Below, piece by piece: positions 39,010 through 48,322 of a DNA stretch of 64,000 bases (the stretch's first letter is position 1; the number at the start of each line of letters is the position of its first letter). This DNA comes from Methylobacterium sp. J-030 (GTDB lineage Bacteria > Pseudomonadota > Alphaproteobacteria > Rhizobiales > Beijerinckiaceae): assembly GCF_022829545.1 (NCBI RefSeq), contig NZ_JAKSYM010000280.1, positions 60,258-124,257 of the forward strand, written 5' to 3'. The notes under the pieces were generated by a model. It did no database searches and was not told where the DNA came from. It saw only the letters and a list, made by a program, of their open reading frames with translations. The translations under genes and the position numbers were made by a program.

Positions 39010-40173
39010 CTACGCGGAGGGCGACGCTGCGTCGACATACACCGCACCCCGCATCAGCGGCCTCGCCGTGCGGAAGAACGCGCCGCGCTCCGCCCGCCAA
39101 ACGTCCCCGTCTCGGCTCACGGCAGCGTCGGCGGTGAGGATGCCAGACGGCATGCCGACCCGCAGCGCCGCCCCGGTGGTCCGGGCGGCCTCATGGACGA
39201 GACTGCCTTCGATCCGGGCGGCCACCGCGAGGCACAGGGTGGCGGTGAGCGGCAGGGCCTGGTGCGGCACGCCGTTGGAGAGCACCCGGGCGGTCAGATC
39301 GACGTCGCCGGCCCGCACCGCCTCGCCGGAGAGACTGCCGGCCTCCATCGGCGGCGCCACGATGCCAACGAACGGCACGTGGACGATGCGCGCCGCCGCA
39401 TCGAGATCAGGCGCGATCCCCATCGCCACGGAAGCGGCCCGGCGGATCCGCCCGAGCCGGTCGAGGAGGCCGGGCACCGCCTCCAGGGCGGCGGGCAGCT
39501 CGGTTCCGGTGAGGCCCAGATCGTCGGCCCGCACGAACACGCAGGCATTGGCCGCATCCACCAGAGAGGCCTCGATCGGGCCGAGGCCGGGCACGTCGAG
39601 GCTCTGCCGGACGGCGCCGGTGGGGAGGAGCCGGCCCGTGGTGGCGCCGCCGGGATCGACGAAGTCCAGGCGGATCGGCGCGCCGGTGCCGGCCACGCCC
39701 GGGATGGCGAGATCGCCGCGATAGAGGGTCCGACCGTCCCGCACGGCGAAGCTGGCCTCGATCAGCTTGCGGGTGTTGGTGTTGTAGATCCGAAGCCGAA
39801 CCGCGCCGTCCGGAGCCTCGATCAGCCCCTCGTCCACCGCGAAGGGCCCGACCGCCGACAGCATGTTGCCGCAATTGCCCGACAGGTCGATGCGCCCCTC
39901 GCGGACCACAACCTGCACGAAGGTGTAGTCGATGTCGGCGTCCGGCCGCTTCGACCGCTCCACCACGCAGATCTTCGACACCGACGAGACGCCCCCGCCC
40001 ATGCCGTTGAGCTGGCGCCCGAACGGGTCGGGGCTGTCCATGGCGGAGAGGAAGACCGGTTCCCAGGCGGCCAGATCCCCCGGCACGTCCCGGCGGTGCA
40101 GCATCAGCGCCTTGCTGGTGCCGCCGCGCATGAACACCGCCGGCAGCGTGCCGGGACGGGCCGCCACGCTCAC
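39010..40173 (-). CDS. PrpF-family 4-oxalomesaconate tautomerase/isomerase
   Basis: 387 residues. Family motifs are MRGGTSKALM (residues 13-22), MGGGVSSVSKICVV near 56, the catalytic-site Cys in DLSGNCGNML near 97, and the late block RVGMPSGIL. PrpF members move a double bond in trans-aconitate-like tricarboxylates, for example in the 2-methylcitrate route or aromatic ring-cleavage catabolism. The GTG start overlaps the stop of the upstream response regulator by four bases, and the stop is nine bases before the kinase start. The enzyme is thus embedded in a two-component operon. Confidence 0.86.
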   Translation of the reverse strand: MSVAARPGTLPAVFMRGGTSKALMLHRRDVPGDLAAWEPVFLSAMDSPDPFGRQLNGMGGGVSSVSKICVVERSKRPDADIDYTFVQVVVREGRIDLSGNCGNMLSAVGPFAVDEGLIEAPDGAVRLRIYNTNTRKLIEASFAVRDGRTLYRGDLAIPGVAGTGAPIRLDFVDPGGATTGRLLPTGAVRQSLDVPGLGPIEASLVDAANACVFVRADDLGLTGTELPAALEAVPGLLDRLGRIRRAASVAMGIAPDLDAAARIVHVPFVGIVAPPMEAGSLSGEAVRAGDVDLTARVLSNGVPHQALPLTATLCLAVAARIEGSLVHEAARTTGAALRVGMPSGILTADAAVSRDGDVWRAERGAFFRTARPLMRGAVYVDAASPSA

Positions 40174-40847
40174 ACCCGCGCCGGCGGCTGGTTCGGGTCC
40201 ACCAGATAACCGAGGCCCCGCACCGTCTGGATCAGGTCGACGGCGAGCTTCTTGCGCAGGCGCCCGACGAACACCTCGATGGTGTTGGAATCCCGATCGA
40301 AATCCTGGTCGTAGAGGTGCTCGGTCAACTCGGCCCGGGAGACCACCCGGCCGGTATGGTGCATCAGGTAGGAGAGCAGCCGGTACTCGTGGCTCGTCAG
40401 CTTCACCTGCGCGCCGTCGACGAAGACCTTGCCGGAGCGCGTGTCGAGGGTGACGGGGCCGCAGGCGATCTGGCTGGTGGCGTGCCCCGCGGCCCGGCGC
40501 AGGAGCGCGCGGACCCGGGCCATCAGCTCCTCCATGTGGAACGGTTTTGTGACGTAGTCGTCGGCCCCGGCGTCGAAGCCGTCCACCTTGTCGGACCAGC
40601 GGTCCCGGGCGGTGAGGATGATCACCGGCGTCTTCACGCCGGCCCGGCGCCACTTCTGCAGCACCGAAACGCCGTCGGCCTTGGGCAGGCCCATGTCGAG
40701 GATGATCGCGTCGTAGGGCTCGCTCTCGCCGAGGTAGCCGCCCTCCTCGCCGTCATAGGCCTTGTCGGCGACGTAGCCGGCCTCCTCCAGCGCGGCGACC
40801 ACCTGCCGGTTGATGTCCTTGTCATCCTCCACGACGAGCAGACGCAC
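40170..40847 (-). CDS. OmpR/PhoB-family response regulator
   Basis: 225 residues. The receiver has acidic residues E7/D8/D9, phosphoacceptor D51 in IILDMGLP and the Lys in TKPFHMEELMARV. The winged-helix output domain (residues ~125-220) carries LTSHEYRLLSYLMHH and TVRGLGYLV. It is the cognate partner of the kinase at 37582 by operon position. Its stop overlaps the PrpF-type start (GTGA at 40170-40173). The preceding small PepSY-like gene lies 119 bases upstream. Confidence 0.93.
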   Translation of the reverse strand: MRLLVVEDDKDINRQVVAALEEAGYVADKAYDGEEGGYLGESEPYDAIILDMGLPKADGVSVLQKWRRAGVKTPVIILTARDRWSDKVDGFDAGADDYVTKPFHMEELMARVRALLRRAAGHATSQIACGPVTLDTRSGKVFVDGAQVKLTSHEYRLLSYLMHHTGRVVSRAELTEHLYDQDFDRDSNTIEVFVGRLRKKLAVDLIQTVRGLGYLVDPNQPPARV

Positions 40848-40966
40848 GGCTCACTCCCCTCGGAAACGATTTCTGGAGCCTCGTGCCGGCACGACACTCC
40901 AGAGCCTTGATCTGCATCATTCCGAAAGCCGGCGACCACCGTCCGGGATGACGCTCGAGCGCCCGC

Positions 40967-41338
40967 TCAATATTGACCGGCCACGCTACCGGTGCGCGCG
41001 TCCACGATGACGTGCACGAAATGACCGTCCCGGCGCAAGGCAGTCAGCATATAGACGAGGTTGTCCTCGTAACGGCAGAGGCTCGCCCGCTGGATTTCGG
41101 CCCGGGGGATCACCGTGCGGGCCGCACGGATCGCCGCCACGGGCGGGATCACCCGGCGCTCGCCGACCTCCTCGCGCATGTCGGCGGGCGACAGGCAGGT
41201 CTCGACCCGCAGCGTCGCGTGGCCGGACACGGCCCCCGTCTGCGGGGTCTGGCCGTCGTCGGCCATGGAGCCGAGGCCGCCCGCGGCGAGGGCCGCGGCG
41301 GTCAGGCTGATGGCGACGAGGGCGATGACGTAGCGCAT
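40967..41338 (-). CDS. Small secreted PepSY-like protein
   Basis: 123 residues with a signal peptide (MRYVIALVAISLTAAALAAGG) and a PepSY-type end: RASLCRYEDNLVYMLTALRRDGH then FVHVIVDARTGSV (residues ~85-118). Such small periplasmic proteins commonly precede two-component systems and are thought to tune the sensor. A two-component regulator follows 119 bases downstream on the same strand. The start is ATG at 41338. Confidence 0.78.
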   Translation of the reverse strand: MRYVIALVAISLTAAALAAGGLGSMADDGQTPQTGAVSGHATLRVETCLSPADMREEVGERRVIPPVAAIRAARTVIPRAEIQRASLCRYEDNLVYMLTALRRDGHFVHVIVDARTGSVAGQY

Positions 41339-41803
41339 TGGTGGCAGATGTGGGCCGGGGGCACTGAATGCGCCCTGAATACGTAGCCGTTGACGTCCCG
41401 CGGTGGAGCAATCGGGCAGGTGCAGGGCTGGCAATCGGCGTGCGGACGACATCGTGCCGGCACTACGGCTGAGGCCGCGCTCGGTTCCCCTGCGGGCGCG
41501 TCCCGGCCGGAAGGTTTTTGGCGGGGCAAAAGCGGCAGGGGCGTGACCGAGGCTGCTGCGCGCGGCGCGCAAATGCGCGTGATCGCGTGGCACCGGTGCG
41601 CGCACGGGTCGAGCGCCCGAATCGGTCAGCGTCTGCCGACCGTCGGACAGGCGGGCGCTCGCACCGACGCCGTGCCGCGATCGGGACCGACTTCGACCTC
41701 GGGCGTTCGGATGGCGAAGGTCCAGGCCGCAACGCGGGCCGGGACGCACCCGCGCGAATGCCGGCACGCGGATCGCGCCGTGGCTCGAGCCTGGGCTAGG
41801 ATC
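41339..41803. other. Intergenic, nothing recognised
   Basis: Short frames exist on both strands, but none has a ribosome site with a family-like product. It should hold the promoter of the PepSY-like/two-component run. Confidence 0.4.
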
Positions 41804-43333
41804 TCACCGGCAGGCCACAAGTCCGCTGACGGCCTTCGCGGCGTCGGCCAGATCGGCCGGATCGAGCTTCGCCCCGGTGATCGCGCCGGGTGTGACCGCT
41901 ACGCCGTTGCTCTCAAGGAATGAAGCCAGGATCGCGCCCTTGATGGCGAAGTTGATGTTTTGCGGAAAGTCTCCGGACGCGATCGCGACCTTGAGGACGT
42001 TGAGCTTCGATTGCACCACGCCAGCCACGTTGCCGAAATTATCGAGCACCGGTCCGCCGGAATTACCGGACTGGACGGGCGCGGAGATCTGGTAAAAGCG
42101 CGAATCGTCGTTCACGCCCGCGAGGGCGGTGACGTTGCCCAGGGTGAAGTTGCCGGTGTTGGCCAGCATGTCGAGATGCGGGTAGCCGAAGGTGGCGATG
42201 CCCTCGCCCAGTCGGGCGCCAAGCCGCAGCGCCGCGAACTTGTGACCCTCGGCGCCCGCGACCTGAACCAGAGCCATGTCGTTGGCGGCATCCGTCGCCT
42301 TGACGCTCGCCAGCCGGATCTGACCGTCCGGCGTTTACACGACGACATCCCTGCACGTGTCGATCACGTGGTTGTTCGTGATGAACCGACCCTGCCCATC
42401 GACGAAGAACCCGCTGCCGGTCGAGATCCTGTCCTCCGGCTTGGCCTGGGCGACGGGTGGCGGCGCGGCAGGGCTCGGCGCAGGGGCGAGCGCTTTCGGC
42501 GCCGGCGGGATGACGGTCGGATCCGGCCGGCTCACCGGCACGACGGCCGGTGCCGCCGCGACGGGCGCAGGCGCTTCCTCCAGGAAGCCGGGCGGCTCGA
42601 CAAAGGGACGGCCGTTCATCATCGAACCGAGTGAGGCCGACATGAGGATGGCGATCCGCTCGCCGTTCACGACGCCCTTCGCGTTGTTCCAGAAGGCCGC
42701 GAAGCCCAGGATGCCGTTGCCATCCGCGTGATACCGGACATACTCGTCGTCGCCCTCGCCCGTCGTCGCCGAGATGACGAACCAGCCATCCTTGATGACC
42801 GAATAGTGGATGACGGTGCCGTTTCCGCGCATCTTGTCCAAGAGACCGCCGTATACGACCTCCGGCGTCGTTCCGGGAAAGTAGTTGTAGGAAACCTGGA
42901 AGCGGTCGTTCGCGTCGCGATAGGTTAGACCGTTCTTATTAGGGTAAGGACGCAGGCCCATGCCCTGCGGCATCCAGATCGGCATCCCCCGCACCGGATG
43001 GCCGATCTGGCGGAAGGACCACAGGTTGAACATGGGCCGCGCGACGGTGAACAACTTGTCCGACGTCGCCGTGTCCAAGCCTCCGGACGGCGTCAGGCCG
43101 TTTGCGATCTGAAAGTCGCGAATCGCGTTGAAGGTGCGTTGGGTGAAGCGTTCGGTGGGGACGGCGTTCTGGTAACCCGCGCCGATCAGCATCGTCTGCG
43201 CGATGACGCGCTCGCGGAGATCGTAGCGCGTGTTGAATGCGTCCTCGGCGAGATAATAGGCCGGCGGTCGCGGCGCTGCGCTGACCGAGGATGTGGACAG
43301 AGCCAGAGCCAGCCAGACCGATCCGCACCGCAT
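41804..43333 (-). pseudogene. Secreted trypsin-like protease interrupted by one in-frame stop
   Basis: The gene reads as one frame of 510 codons apart from TAA at 42335-42337 (codon 333). Order: signal peptide (MRCGSVWLALALSTSSVSAA), a peptidoglycan-binding-like helical domain (residues ~40-100), a middle domain, a Pro/Ala linker, then a trypsin-like domain. The catalytic His322 (ITNNHVIDTC) lies before the stop, while Asp352 (AANDMALV) and Ser425 (SGNSGGPV) lie after it. Codons on either side (RDVVV, then TPDGQIRLAS) suggest the lost residue was probably Tyr or Gln in a beta strand. A GGAGG site precedes the start. Alternatives are a sequencing error or, less likely, read-through. Confidence 0.85.
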
Positions 43334-43675
43334 GTCAGCCTCCGTCTCGCCGATCGAAAGCCACAGTCTCGCCACAAAATTTACAGTTGCAACCGCAAAG
43401 GTTACGGAGCTGCGCGGCTTGGTTACTGATGATCCGCTGATGTAACGGCGGCAGTTCGGCTCTTGGGGCGGTAGTCCGCCCGTGTACGGGCCAAAGGCGG
43501 TGGCCGATGACGCGACCGTCGTCCGACCCATCGTTCATGCCTGGCTTCACGCGAGGCCGCGGAAGCCCGTGCATGAGATCCGGCCGCGCTCACCCATACC
43601 GTCCGCGAATATTGATTTCGCAATCGGTATTGAACCCGACGCAATCTGAGTGATTGCCCTGTCAGGGAGGACGCC
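43334..43675. other. Divergent intergenic region, nothing firm
   Basis: It separates the protease pseudogene and the secreted Cys-rich protein and must hold two divergent promoters. It is AT-richer than average near 43370-43440 and 43600-43650. No clear operator or -35/-10 pair could be chosen. Confidence 0.4.
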
Positions 43676-44389
43676 ATGACAGCAATCCGAACCCTGATCG
43701 CCACGTCATTGGTCAGCTCGCTGCCGATCGGCACGGTATTCGCACAGACGGATCAAACGTTTACTGCACCAGACGCACTGTCGACCGAGAAAGCGCTTAA
43801 CACGACCGCCGTTGGGCAGACCAAACCGTCGACCCGCGATGCGAGCCCGACTTCGGCCGCGCCTATCGAGCGCCCGACACCGGAGCAGGTTTCGGATGAT
43901 GCGATCGCCGCCACGGTCTGCGTCGGCTGCGGGACCGCGCCGGCGGCGGCCGATGCGCTGGCCCTGAGAATCCGCCCGTCGGGTGAGCCCGAGCGACGTG
44001 ATGACCAGTCGGACGCGCACGTCGGCCAACGCGAATCGGCCTCACCCGCGGCGGCGGCGAAGCGGCAATCGGATCTGGATACCGTCGCCCTGGCCTCCGC
44101 GCATCGTGAGCGGGCGGAGTCGGTGCAGGAGAGGACCACCGGCCTGTGGCAGTCCTGGTTGGTGTCGGTCTGCGACGGCTGTGGCGACCAGAAGCCCGCC
44201 AAGGCCCTCAGGGTGGAGGATTGGCCCGACCGCGACGGACCCGCCGCCACCGGATCGGTTGCCCACAAGCCGCCGCCGGTTGCGGAGCGCCAGGATGCCA
44301 AGCCCGGTGCGGCGCGCCGGCGCGGAAGTCTCGAAGCGGACCTATCACCGGAAAACGTCGATTCGATCAGGCGTATGCCACAGCGGTAA
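43676..44389 (+). CDS. Unrecognised secreted protein with two VCxGCG motifs
   Basis: 237 residues. A signal peptide (MTAIRTLIATSLVSSLPIGTVFAQ, cleavage near 24) precedes a low-complexity, Ala/Asp/Pro-rich body with no known domain. VCVGCGTAP lies near residue 81 and VCDGCGDQK near residue 164. These are paired Cys-x2-Cys sites that could bind a metal or form disulphides across the molecule. GGGAGGACGCC stands before the ATG, so translation is well supported. It faces away from the broken protease gene. Confidence 0.65.
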   Translation: MTAIRTLIATSLVSSLPIGTVFAQTDQTFTAPDALSTEKALNTTAVGQTKPSTRDASPTSAAPIERPTPEQVSDDAIAATVCVGCGTAPAAADALALRIRPSGEPERRDDQSDAHVGQRESASPAAAAKRQSDLDTVALASAHRERAESVQERTTGLWQSWLVSVCDGCGDQKPAKALRVEDWPDRDGPAATGSVAHKPPPVAERQDAKPGAARRRGSLEADLSPENVDSIRRMPQR

Positions 44390-44550
44390 CCGGAGCGTTC
44401 GACGGACGGGTCCTGTTCCGAAGCGCCCACGCGCGTTCTCGTCTCAAGCAACGAGGCAACGGCACGGAACGGGCTTCAAGCACGCGGGAGCGGTGTCCCG
44501 GAACAGGCGCGGAAGCCGGAGGGTTGTTCATTCAACTTAAGGAGTAAGAC

Positions 44551-44637
44551 ATGCTGACAGGTAGCCTGTTGTGGCTTTTGGGTGTTCCGATACCCGTCCT
44601 CATCCTGATTTGGTTTTTCTTCTTGCGGGGTCGATAG
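44551..44637 (+). CDS. 28-residue single-helix membrane peptide
   Basis: A short frame with a strong ribosome site (AAGGAG six bases before the ATG) encoding LLWLLGVPIPVLILIWFFFL with a basic end (RGR). Very small membrane proteins of this shape occur near stress genes in Rhizobiales. It is too short for homology claims. It ends 44 bases before the stop of the opposite-strand gene at 44682. Confidence 0.55.
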   Translation: MLTGSLLWLLGVPIPVLILIWFFFLRGR

Positions 44638-44681
44638 CCGAGAGGGCCGGCGAGGCGCCGCACCAAGCCGAACATCATGCC

Positions 44682-45020
44682 TCAATGCGCCGACAGGCCG
44701 ACGCGGGCGAGGATGACTCCGCCGAACGCGAGCAGCGCCGCCGAGGCCAAGCCCCAGCCGATCCGGTACAGCACCCGCACCTGCCCGTTGACCTCTGCCA
44801 GCCCCCTGGCGGCCTCGAGCTTCGCCCCGTCCACCGCCTTGTCGATCCGCCGCTCGATCTCGTCCCGCGCCACGAACAGCTCGATGTCCCGCCGGTAGGC
44901 CACGCCCTCCAGCTTCTCGTCCATGCGGTCGAGCTTGCCCCCGAGCGCGTCCATCTGACGGCCCGTGGCCTCGACCCGCTCGATCAGGCGCCCGATCCAC
45001 TCGGGCAGCGCGTCCGCCAT
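44682..45020 (-). CDS. Small coiled-coil membrane protein at the end of the tail/lysis cluster
   Basis: 112 residues. Residues 10-75 form a heptad-rich helix (EWIGRLIERVEATGRQM, LGGKLDRMDEKLEG), and one C-terminal membrane helix follows (IGWGLASAALLAFGGVILARV). This plan resembles XhlA-like phage lysis accessory proteins, which anchor near the holin. It lies 95 bases after the holin stop. An ATG at 45089 would add 23 residues. Confidence 0.65.
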   Translation of the reverse strand: MADALPEWIGRLIERVEATGRQMDALGGKLDRMDEKLEGVAYRRDIELFVARDEIERRIDKAVDGAKLEAARGLAEVNGQVRVLYRIGWGLASAALLAFGGVILARVGLSAH

Positions 45021-45115
45021 GGCTCCGCTCCTGCGCCCGCCGCCGCCCACCCGCGTCGCGCGCCCCCGCGGCGGGGCGTCTTCGATCATCGATGCGTTCC
45101 CAAGGTTCTCGGCGC

Positions 45116-45526
45116 TCACCCCTTCGGCCCCACCATCTGCGGGACGATCTTGTCGACCGAGCGCGCCAGCATGTAGGCGCCGATGCCCACGGTGAGCAGC
45201 GACCACAGCTCGGCCGGCACGCCCTTCAGCGCGGCCACCACCTCGACCTGAAGCCCGAGCATCGGCGCGGCGACGCCGACCCAGGTGATCATCGAGAGCG
45301 CCCACAGCACCGTGATCGGCCGGGCGTTGCGGGCGAGCGGGCTCTCCGAGCCGGCATCGGCCTTCATCACCTCGGCCATGGCCCGGCCGAGGTCGTCCTG
45401 CTGCGCGATCAGGGCCTTCTGCAGGTCGAGCTGCACCTGCAGCCGCTGGCCCTCATCGGGCAGAACCGTCGCCAGGATCGGTCCGAGCGCGCCGAGCAGC
45501 GCGGGGAGGAGCGCGAGGAAGCCCAT
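45116..45526 (-). CDS. Three-helix holin (3TM holin family)
   Basis: 136 residues. Three hydrophobic segments: FLALLPALLGALGPILATVL, ITVLWALSMITWVGVAAPML and LWSLLTVGIGAYMLA. A cytoplasmic amphipathic section separates the first two (RLQVQLDLQKALIAQQDD). This matches the 3TM holins associated with GTA and phage tails in alphaproteobacteria. It starts two bases after the endolysin stop. Holins open the inner membrane so that the endolysin reaches peptidoglycan. Confidence 0.82.
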   Translation of the reverse strand: MGFLALLPALLGALGPILATVLPDEGQRLQVQLDLQKALIAQQDDLGRAMAEVMKADAGSESPLARNARPITVLWALSMITWVGVAAPMLGLQVEVVAALKGVPAELWSLLTVGIGAYMLARSVDKIVPQMVGPKG

Positions 45527-45528
45527 GG

Positions 45529-46206
45529 TCAGGTGCCTTTCTGCATGTTGCGGCGGATGGTGTCGCGCAGGCGCGGCCACCACGCGGCCGGCCGCGGGTC
45601 GGGCCCGGCGGCGGCGGTGATCGGGGGCGCGTCGGCCGGGAGCGCGGCCCGCAGGGCGGCCAGGAAGCTTCGGTGATAGCCGGCGATCCGCGGCCCGTTC
45701 TTCGCGCCGTCGCCGTTGACGATGGCCCGCGCGCCCACGGGGTCGTCGGTGTCGGCGGCGAAGTACCGCCCGAGCGCGTGGCCGGGGCGGAACAGCCCGT
45801 CGCGGGCGCCGATCACCAGGATCGCGGCGCTCGTCGCTGGCACCAGCGCGAGGTCGGGATCGCCCACGAGGTCGAGGCCGAGCCGCCGGCCGAAGGTCCG
45901 GTAGTTGTCGTACCACGTGAGCTGGGCGGCGCCGCGGCCGTAATAGACTCGGCCGTCGACCGGCACGCCGTAGGGGTGGCCGCGGCCGAGGCCGTCCTCG
46001 CGGATCGACAGGTCGAGCCGGCACTCGTGCCAGGCGGTGGCCAGCGTGTAGGCGACGGGCCGCGGGTCGGCGGGCCAGCCGAGCCGGTCCCAGGCGTCGA
46101 GCAGGGCGGAAAGACCGTCGACCGCGACCTGGGACAGGCGCGGCCCGCACGGGCCGGCGGCGCGGACATGGGCGAAGAAGGTCGCCCGCGCGAGGGGTGC
46201 GGTCAT
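45529..46206 (-). CDS. Chitinase-like (GH19-type) endolysin
   Basis: 225 residues. A lysozyme-like fold is indicated by TLATAWHECRLD (likely catalytic Glu61), the downstream YYGRGAAQLTWYDNY substrate-binding segment and an ending helix. The family cleaves peptidoglycan glycan strands. No signal peptide is present, so release would rely on the adjoining holin. It follows the fibre gene after 83 bases and directly precedes the holin. In classical GTA genomes the lysis genes are at a separate locus, so this linkage is notable. Confidence 0.8.
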   Translation of the reverse strand: MTAPLARATFFAHVRAAGPCGPRLSQVAVDGLSALLDAWDRLGWPADPRPVAYTLATAWHECRLDLSIREDGLGRGHPYGVPVDGRVYYGRGAAQLTWYDNYRTFGRRLGLDLVGDPDLALVPATSAAILVIGARDGLFRPGHALGRYFAADTDDPVGARAIVNGDGAKNGPRIAGYHRSFLAALRAALPADAPPITAAAGPDPRPAAWWPRLRDTIRRNMQKGT

Positions 46207-46289
46207 GACGGTCTCCACGTTGGCGGGGGGTGACGCGGCCGCGGGCCGGCGGAACGGGCGGTGCCGTCGGCCGCCGGGGCGGGCGTCGC

Positions 46290-48308
46290 CTACGGGGCCT
46301 TGCCCGCCCACAGCCGGCGGACGGCCTCGGTGCGCAGGCGGTCGAACTGGTCGTAGCGCAGGCCGTAGCGCCACCGCGCGGGCCGGGCCGCGGCCTCCCG
46401 CTCGGCCGCCTCCCGCTCGGGCCCGATCAGGAGCGGATCGACGGTGCGCGGGGTCAGATCGTCGGCGCAGAACAGGCCGTATCGGCAGGGGTCCAGGCCG
46501 TGCGCCAGGAACGCGTCGCGGACCGCCTGCGCGGTCGCCCCGTAATGGAGGCGCGCCCCGTCCGGCCCCTTGCGCGCGACCGCCTCCGCCCATCGATACG
46601 CGACCAGCGGCACCGCCAGGATCGCGTCGAACACCCGCGGGTCCGGCTCGCCGAGCACCACCTTCTCGCCCGCGTCCGACGTGTTGATCGCCCCCGTGGC
46701 CGCGTAGACCGTCGACCACCGCCGGTCGGCGACGCCGAGGCCGATCGCGTTGTCCGTACCCGGCAGGACCATCGGGCCGACGCCGCCATGGCCGGTGTTT
46801 CCGCCCGTCAGCCGCAGCACCTCCGTGCCCAGGCTCTCGTCGTCGTTGTTCCAGCCGGCCATCCCGACGTTCAGGGCGAGGTACTCGCTCCCCCAGGTCC
46901 CGTTCGTGTTCCCGCCGTACTTGCCGTCGGACGCGAAGCCGGCGATGAAGTCCGCCGTCCGGCGCGGACCCGCATCGGCGGGGAAGTTGTCGAAGGTCGC
47001 GTAGAAGGCGACCGAGGCCCGCTGGTTGGGGGCCGAGCCGGGGGCGCCGAGCTTGAGCTGGGAGGCGCCCTTCGCGCCGCCATCCGTGGTGCCATAGGCC
47101 CACAGGTTGACGAAGCCGCCGGCGCCCAAGGCGCCCGGAGTGTTGGCGTAGCTCCAGCGGCTGAGGGTCGCGGGTCCGATCCGTGTGCCGGTGATGCTCC
47201 CTCCGGTGATCGCCACGGCATCGGAGGCCTGCTGCGCCAGGCTCGCGGTCGAGAGGTCGACGAGCGTCCATCGGGTGGCGCCGTTGCTCTGGAGCGCCGC
47301 GTAGGCGAACGGCGCCGCGAGCGAGACCGCCGGCAGGCCGTTGACGGCGTCCGACGCGCTCGCCCGGGCCAGCGTGAGGGTGTTGGCGGCCGAGCATGCC
47401 CCGCTCTCATCAACCACGACGAGGGTGACGCCCGGCGGGTAGGCGGCGGCGGGGGGCAGGGTGAGGGTTCGCGCGGCGGTGAGCGCGACCACCGCGACCG
47501 TGCGGTCGGCCGGCAGGATCGTGTAGGCCGCGTCCTTGACCGGCGTGCGGGCGACGGCGGCCGCGTCGCCGCGGTCGGCGTAGGCCGTGGTGGCGAGGCG
47601 GGCCGAGTTGTCCGTGGCGGCCGGCGTCGGCGCGGTCGGGCTCGCCGCGAAGGCGACGATGCCCGTCGCCGCGGCGGCGGTGAGCGCGGTGGTGAAGGCG
47701 GCGCCGTCCGGCGAGGTCTTGAGCACGACGTCGTCGCCGCCGAGGGTGCCGAACAGCGCCCGGGTCGCGTAGCCGGTCTGGAACACGAAGGCCGCGTCCC
47801 GGACCGCTGCCTTCTTGTTGACGGTGATCCGCATGTCGCCGGAGCCGGGCGTGGCGTCGTCCCAGGTCAGGAGCGCCGCGTCCGCCTTCACGGCGAGGCG
47901 GTTGGTGGCGTCGGCCTCCGTGTTGATCCCGAGGCGGGTCACGCTCTGGATGGTTGCCAGGGTGCGGCGGAAGCTCGTCCAGGCCGCGCCGTCGAAGACG
48001 TAGAGGTCGGCCTCGTCCATCACGTAGGCGAACCAGCCGGCCCGCGGGACCGCACCGGTCCAGACGCCGTCGGCGTAGCGCACCACCTGGCCCGCGAGCC
48101 CCGCCCAGGCGCCCCCGGGGTTCGACGTCACCACGAGGTAGCGGTCGCCCTCCGTGGGACTCGACGGCGGCGCGGTCAGGTCCTTGTCGAGACACGCGAG
48201 CTGGACCAGGGCGTCGAGAAGGCCGAGCGCCTCGTTGTGGGTGACGTGCTTCTGGGCCTGGCTCGCCGCGACCAGCGGCAGGCCGAGGTGAGGCGTGACA
48301 TCGGACAT
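46290..48308 (-). CDS. DUF2793 tail-fibre protein with S74-like self-cleaving C-terminal chaperone
   Basis: 672 residues. DUF2793 at the N-terminus (HLGLPLVAASQAQKHVTHNE, residues 7-26) is the usual fibre base in GTA-type tails. A long middle rich in Ala/Thr/Gly strands follows. The end resembles the S74 endosialidase chaperone: TSDAGEKVVLG with a candidate Ser544/Asp545 dyad, then helices carrying YGATAQAV and RYDQFDRLRTEAVRRL. S74 domains fold trimeric fibres and then cut themselves off. The gene begins 14 bases after the host-specificity protein stop. Confidence 0.82.
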   Translation of the reverse strand: MSDVTPHLGLPLVAASQAQKHVTHNEALGLLDALVQLACLDKDLTAPPSSPTEGDRYLVVTSNPGGAWAGLAGQVVRYADGVWTGAVPRAGWFAYVMDEADLYVFDGAAWTSFRRTLATIQSVTRLGINTEADATNRLAVKADAALLTWDDATPGSGDMRITVNKKAAVRDAAFVFQTGYATRALFGTLGGDDVVLKTSPDGAAFTTALTAAAATGIVAFAASPTAPTPAATDNSARLATTAYADRGDAAAVARTPVKDAAYTILPADRTVAVVALTAARTLTLPPAAAYPPGVTLVVVDESGACSAANTLTLARASASDAVNGLPAVSLAAPFAYAALQSNGATRWTLVDLSTASLAQQASDAVAITGGSITGTRIGPATLSRWSYANTPGALGAGGFVNLWAYGTTDGGAKGASQLKLGAPGSAPNQRASVAFYATFDNFPADAGPRRTADFIAGFASDGKYGGNTNGTWGSEYLALNVGMAGWNNDDESLGTEVLRLTGGNTGHGGVGPMVLPGTDNAIGLGVADRRWSTVYAATGAINTSDAGEKVVLGEPDPRVFDAILAVPLVAYRWAEAVARKGPDGARLHYGATAQAVRDAFLAHGLDPCRYGLFCADDLTPRTVDPLLIGPEREAAEREAAARPARWRYGLRYDQFDRLRTEAVRRLWAGKAP

Positions 48309-48322
48309 CGGCGGCTCCGGGT

